NCBI GenBank assembly: GCA_051453625.1
Contig: JBOZIK010000001.1
Coordinates: 283,372,995-283,397,385 of the forward strand
Direction of reading: 5' to 3'
DNA length: 24,391 bases
Origin: Welwitschia mirabilis
Lineage: Eukaryota; Gnetophyta; Gnetopsida; Welwitschiales
A program made the translations under genes and the position numbers. Shown piece after piece: positions 20,789 to 24,391 of the stretch (its first letter is position 1; each line of letters opens with the position of its first letter). The notes beneath the pieces were generated by a model. It saw only the letters and a list, made by a program, of their open reading frames with translations. It was not told where the DNA came from and did not search any database.

Positions 20789-20920
20789 GGCTGGAATAAG
20801 ACTAGAAAGGCATACCTCATGTGCTGGAATAAGACCTAGAAAGGCATCCCTTGTGTACTGGGATAAGACCTTGTCGAAAGGCATCCCTTTCTGTGTTGGG
20901 TAAGGCCTTGAGAAAGCACC
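20789..20920. repeat. Imperfect tandem repeat, unit about 34 bp, three to four copies
   Basis: Units carrying CTGGAATAAGAC, CTAGAAAGGCATCCC and a TGTGT-like end begin near 20791, 20824 and 20858, with a weaker fourth near 20896. Spacings are 33, 34 and about 38 bp. Confidence 0.88.
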
Positions 20921-20949
20921 ATTAATTCTTGTGAAGAAAGACCTCAAAT

Positions 20950-21345
20950 TTGTAACCTATAAATTTGACTATTTATATTTATTATTTTATTATTAAGACT
21001 ATTATTGTAATTTGTTGTTATCTATATTTGTGCTCTTATACTTTGTATTTAAAAGATCCTTGTGGTTGTTTGGGCTTGTCCTAAAACTTGCATTTGGTGT
21101 TAGAGCTACACACAAGCTTGAGCACAATAACAATAAAATTGTGAGTGAGAAAAGCTTAAAGAGTTGGAGATACCCAAGTTTGATGAAAGGATTATGATGA
21201 GTGGAAATATCAAAAGAAGTGTGAGTTGGAGAATACAAAGCTTTGGAAGTCTATCCAATTTAATGTAGAACTTGAGAAACTCAAAACAAATGAGGAAGAG
21301 TATGAGGAATTATTTAGGAAGGATAATATAACCCGATACATGTGT
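20950..21345 (+). mobile_element. Copia LTR end, primer-binding site and gag start, remnant
   Basis: A TATA-like CTATAAATTTG near 20957 is followed by an LTR-like AT-rich stretch ending ACTTGCA. Directly after it, TTTGGTGTTAGAGC at about 21093 resembles the copia methionine-tRNA primer site TGGTATCAGAGC. After a short leader comes a gag-like start split by one frameshift: PKFDE at about 21173-21187, then YDEWKYQKKCELENTKLWKS from 21193 and ELFRKDN. This resembles KFDGxNYDEWKxQMxxxL...LW. The repeat at 20789-20920 could be inside the same LTR. No further gag-pol was recognised downstream. Confidence 0.5.
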
Positions 21346-23665
21346 ATGATAAAAAAATAATAATATGAGTGAAGCTATATGTGAAGAGGGAGAAAGACCC
21401 CCAAAATGCAATGTAATTTGCGTGAGTGGGAAGTATAAAACCTATATGGTAAAAATGATAAGGCTTATATATTTTTCCTTCATATCTAAAGATGTAGAAG
21501 TGAAGAGACGTGGCCCTATGATCTCTTTGTTAAAGAAAATATTAATGAAGGTTAATACACAATTCATCAGTGTGGTACTTGATGAGTGCTTTACCTGTTG
21601 AAGCAAGTGGTGAGGTTGAGTGCCTTGTATTAGCATGTGCAACAACGAATGCAAGTCCTTTCATTTGTTTTTGAGTGCTTCTAGGGTAACTATTGCTTCC
21701 ATTTTAACTATAGGGGGCCTTTGTCTTTTAACCCCAACCAAACAGTGTTTTATAAGGACTCCAGTTCTCCTCATGTCACAAATAAATATGATAATGGAAT
21801 GAGAAAGCCTTTACACAACTAGCCCTTAACAATGGCCTTCAAGTCATGCCAAGGTATACATTGCATTTATGTTGTTTTTTTGTATGTGTCATAATTGACA
21901 TGATTCTTTCCTCATTTAGAAGATGGTGGCAAGTTATGCTAAAGACAAGAAAAGGTCAAGAAACTGACAGCCGATATAGAGCCAAAGTCAAATACTACAA
22001 GACAGAGGTTGGTCCCAAGCATGGATGCATCAACAGTATGAAGTACAACAAAGTGACAAACTATATGACAAATGCCTCATCGCCCTTAACATTTGTAATC
22101 GCTCACTTTCCACTCCCACCAACTTGATGATACTACTCTGCCTACTTACTTTTATAATGTTCTCTTCATCGTCTCCATCACACATACCTCCTCTACAAGG
22201 TTCTAGGAAAGCATCCTCACACTGCTGGTGATGTGTCTACCCTATACTTCTTCACTACAATCTCTGTTTCATATACCCCATGTAGTTGCCTATCACACTC
22301 TCATCATCCTTCTCTCAAGGGCTCCCTCCCTTAAACCATCCCCTTAATCCAATCCACCAAAGGAATTCCACCAATGATTCTATGGATGTCTGTTATCATC
22401 TTGTTAAGCATTATCAAGAGCAACACCAATATGCAAATCCTTTCCAACCACCCTTTCACTCCCTAGCCTCTTTTTCCACTTTTTGTTCCTCTTTTGTCCC
22501 CTCACATCTTATGTCTTAGTTGGATGAGAAATTCACGTGTCTTGTTGCTAAATGGATGAGCAAGTGCATGAAGGACCTTGCCAAATAGGATGCATTGTTT
22601 TATGAACTTTAGCATTGTGGTTCAAAAGTGAAGGTTGTTCATGTCAAGGTAAGTCCTCCTTCTATCACTCCCACCCAACCCTAGAGCCTATTCGTAAGAT
22701 GCTTGTGTCATCCAATTATGAGGCACGAGTGTACGATTAACTTACAACTTACACAAGCAGGAGATTGTTTACCTACAAAAACAAGTAGATGATTGGCCAA
22801 TAAGATTCGATTCCCTATTTTCCCTTTGATCCATCTTGTTTCAAATTTGTTGATTGTGCCTTAATTTCCTCTTGTTATTGTAGGCTTGTGCTGCAATTCT
22901 TAGCGATAACATCCTAGCATGTGACGTTGCATGAATCCCTAAGCATACTTGACCACCTAACTTCCAAGTTGGACCACAATAGAGTACAACTAAAGATCAA
23001 TACGTCTATTGAAGTAAGAGTCTTACTATGAGCCAAACCGATTTGAACGTCAAGAAAAGAAGCTTACCAAGGGCATTTGTAAAAGCACCTAAATCAAGCA
23101 TTATCAACTTCTCTTGTTGTTGGAGCTCAAACATCAACTAGAGCATTGTTTGAACGAACTGACCTCCATTTCCTCATAATACTAGGCTTGGTGTTGTTAT
23201 TATTGTTCTAGCTACTTTATTGAGCGCAATCTAGACTTTCTGAGCATTCTAGTCCTTAGTGAGTTTGCTAAGCCCTCCATGAAGAAGGAGAAAGACTTCA
23301 AAGAATTTAGAAATGCAAAGTAGAACTCCTCCCCTGGCCCCTAATTTGTTAGAAGTGGTGGACCCATTATAGGTGGTGAAGATATTGTTGGAAAGGCTTA
23401 TAAGCCTCATAAGTCCAGACCATTTTCTTGAATTCTTCCTTTTTCTTACTTTATTTGTTCTTCAACGTTTGCTTGTGAGCGTTTCAAGTACCATATTATC
23501 ATTGGATGTTCATGCCCTAGAAGCAAGTATAACGTTTCAATTTTGTTATGTTGTAGGAAGATGTTTTTTAATAAATTAGAGTTCTACTTAATGTGTTCCT
23601 TCTTGATAGACTATATAAGCAAATGGCCTATTCAATACCCACCAGAGCTCGCAGAAACTAGAGGA
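21346..23665. other. Noncoding stretch, nothing clearly recognised
   Basis: Open frames of 60-93 codons occur on both strands but show no family motifs. The 22080-22510 part is C/T-rich and gives Pro/Ser/His-rich translations. Decayed retroelement sequence is likely but could not be assigned. Confidence 0.45.
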
Positions 23666-23820
23666 CCCCTCATTCTTCCCTCCGACCCAATCTTCCTCCT
23701 CAACTCTCCTCCCATCCTATCACCCTCTCTCCTTCCCCATCTCCCTTTTTCATCTCTTTCCTTCTCCCCATCGCTTTTCCCTCCTCTATTCCCTCCTATC
23801 TCCTCCTCTACCCTTCCTCT
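23666..23820 (+). repeat. Polypyrimidine tract, about 155 bp
   Basis: About 17 purines occur in 155 bases. The rest is irregular CT, CCT and TTC runs. Both open frames over it are composition artefacts. Confidence 0.93.
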
Positions 23821-24159
23821 CACTGCATTCCATGTCTAAGGCATGGAACTCAATGCCCTTCCATGGTACACCCCAGCACTCTCTCGTCCTCTGTTCTAAT
23901 GAAAGGTATTAGTTTCAACAATAGGTTTTTGCTCCACCAATAGCTTCTTCCACTCAGGGATCTTCTTTCAATCAGTCTTTGGCCTTCTAACTCCAGTACA
24001 TCAAGAAGATCCCTTCAGACAACATCCTCCACCCCATCTCCCTTTGCTTCCATATTCCTCTCTCTCCCACTCCTCCTACTTGTTTCTTCCTATTCCCTTC
24101 TCTCATTTGCTCCCACTCATGCCTCATCGGGTTCCTTTGCCTTTTCTTCACAAGACCCA

Positions 24160-24243
24160 AATTCCACACCAAGGCATGGAATCCACCTATTCCATGCCCT
24201 AGGCATGGAATCTCTCTACCTTCCACATCTTGGGCATGGAATC
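24160..24243. repeat. GGCATGGAATC repeat with a 10-bp-arm palindrome
   Basis: GGCATGGAATC occurs at 24173, 24202 and 24233, spaced 29 and 31 bp, each preceded by TTCCA-type sequence. ATTCCATGCC and GGCATGGAAT pair across a 3-base loop at 24189-24211. A diverged copy (AAGGCATGGAACTC) lies near 23839. Confidence 0.85.
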
Positions 24244-24391
24244 CTGCTCCAAGTGTTCCCCTTAGCAGAATGCCAGCCTCAAATAGCTGGTAGGAAGAAA
24301 AGTTGGATGACAACCTCCTTCGTGATCAAAAGCAAACTCGAAGCCTCAATCACCTCCTTCAATAGTATCTATCAGATCGGCTTCAGACTTC

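Larger units (their letters stand above)
19509..24391 (-). other. Presumed first intron of SP1 (3' part; may include upstream region)
   Basis: Exon 2 opens with a split codon, so an exon must precede it. The expected first exon, with an N-terminal membrane span and an RVxQLKxLA-like end, was looked for on the minus strand to the window edge and not found. The intron would then be at least 4.9 kb. In 19509-20785 nothing else is recognised. Confidence 0.6.

Noticed and set aside
23543-23839. 98-codon plus-strand frame rich in Pro, Ser and Leu
   Set aside because: It is produced by the polypyrimidine tract and has no domain or splice support.
23987-24313. 108-codon minus-strand open frame
   Set aside because: It overlaps the GGCATGGAATC repeats and C/T-rich sequence, shows no known motif, and owes its length to the lack of stops in a pyrimidine-rich strand.

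Overview
The window looks like nuclear DNA from a land plant with a large, repeat-rich genome. It is AT-rich, its genes are split by GT-AG introns (one of about 7.8 kb), and decayed LINE and Ty1/copia retroelements lie between and inside the coding pieces. A gymnosperm would fit the giant introns and old retroelement debris, but that placement is inference. No bacterial, organellar or viral gene organisation is visible.

The one gene I can support is on the minus strand: the orthologue of the chloroplast outer-envelope E3 ubiquitin ligase SP1 (SUPPRESSOR OF PPI1 LOCUS1, MUL1/GIDE family). Nine coding exons lie between 19508 and 10122. They join with consistent reading frame and GT-AG borders at every junction and give 301 residues ending in a C3HC4 RING finger and a TGA stop. 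The first coding exon (about 45 residues with the first membrane segment) is not found and probably lies beyond base 24391.

Layout on the plus-strand scale. 1-880: noncoding, with a clean 37-bp triplicate at 193-303. About 885-2085: plus-strand L1-type LINE remnant (reverse transcriptase catalytic box, thumb and zinc-binding reverse-transcriptase domain), followed to about 3820 by a lysine-rich, A-rich tract that may be its 3' end or a second element. 4543-4913: plus-strand fragment of a copia reverse transcriptase. About 4.9-7.0 kb: AT-rich, nothing recognised. 7045-8260: very degenerate tandem array of about 184 bp, then an A14-(GAA)7 microsatellite. 8.3-10.1 kb: downstream flank of SP1. 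10122-10985: five 3' exons of SP1. 10986-18753: giant intron with a decayed copia element in the same orientation as the gene (about 15.15-16.96 kb), a possible LTR at 17276-17700, and two unidentified ORF remnants. 18754-19508: four further SP1 exons. 19509-24391: presumed first intron, with a 34-bp tandem repeat, a copia LTR/primer-site/gag remnant, a long polypyrimidine tract and a repeated GGCATGGAATC motif that includes a 10-bp-arm palindrome.

I see no multi-gene system, tRNA, rRNA, CRISPR array or intact transposon. The main points of interest are the SP1 gene structure, the sense-oriented retroelement inside its largest intron, and the 184-bp degenerate array next to the gene.
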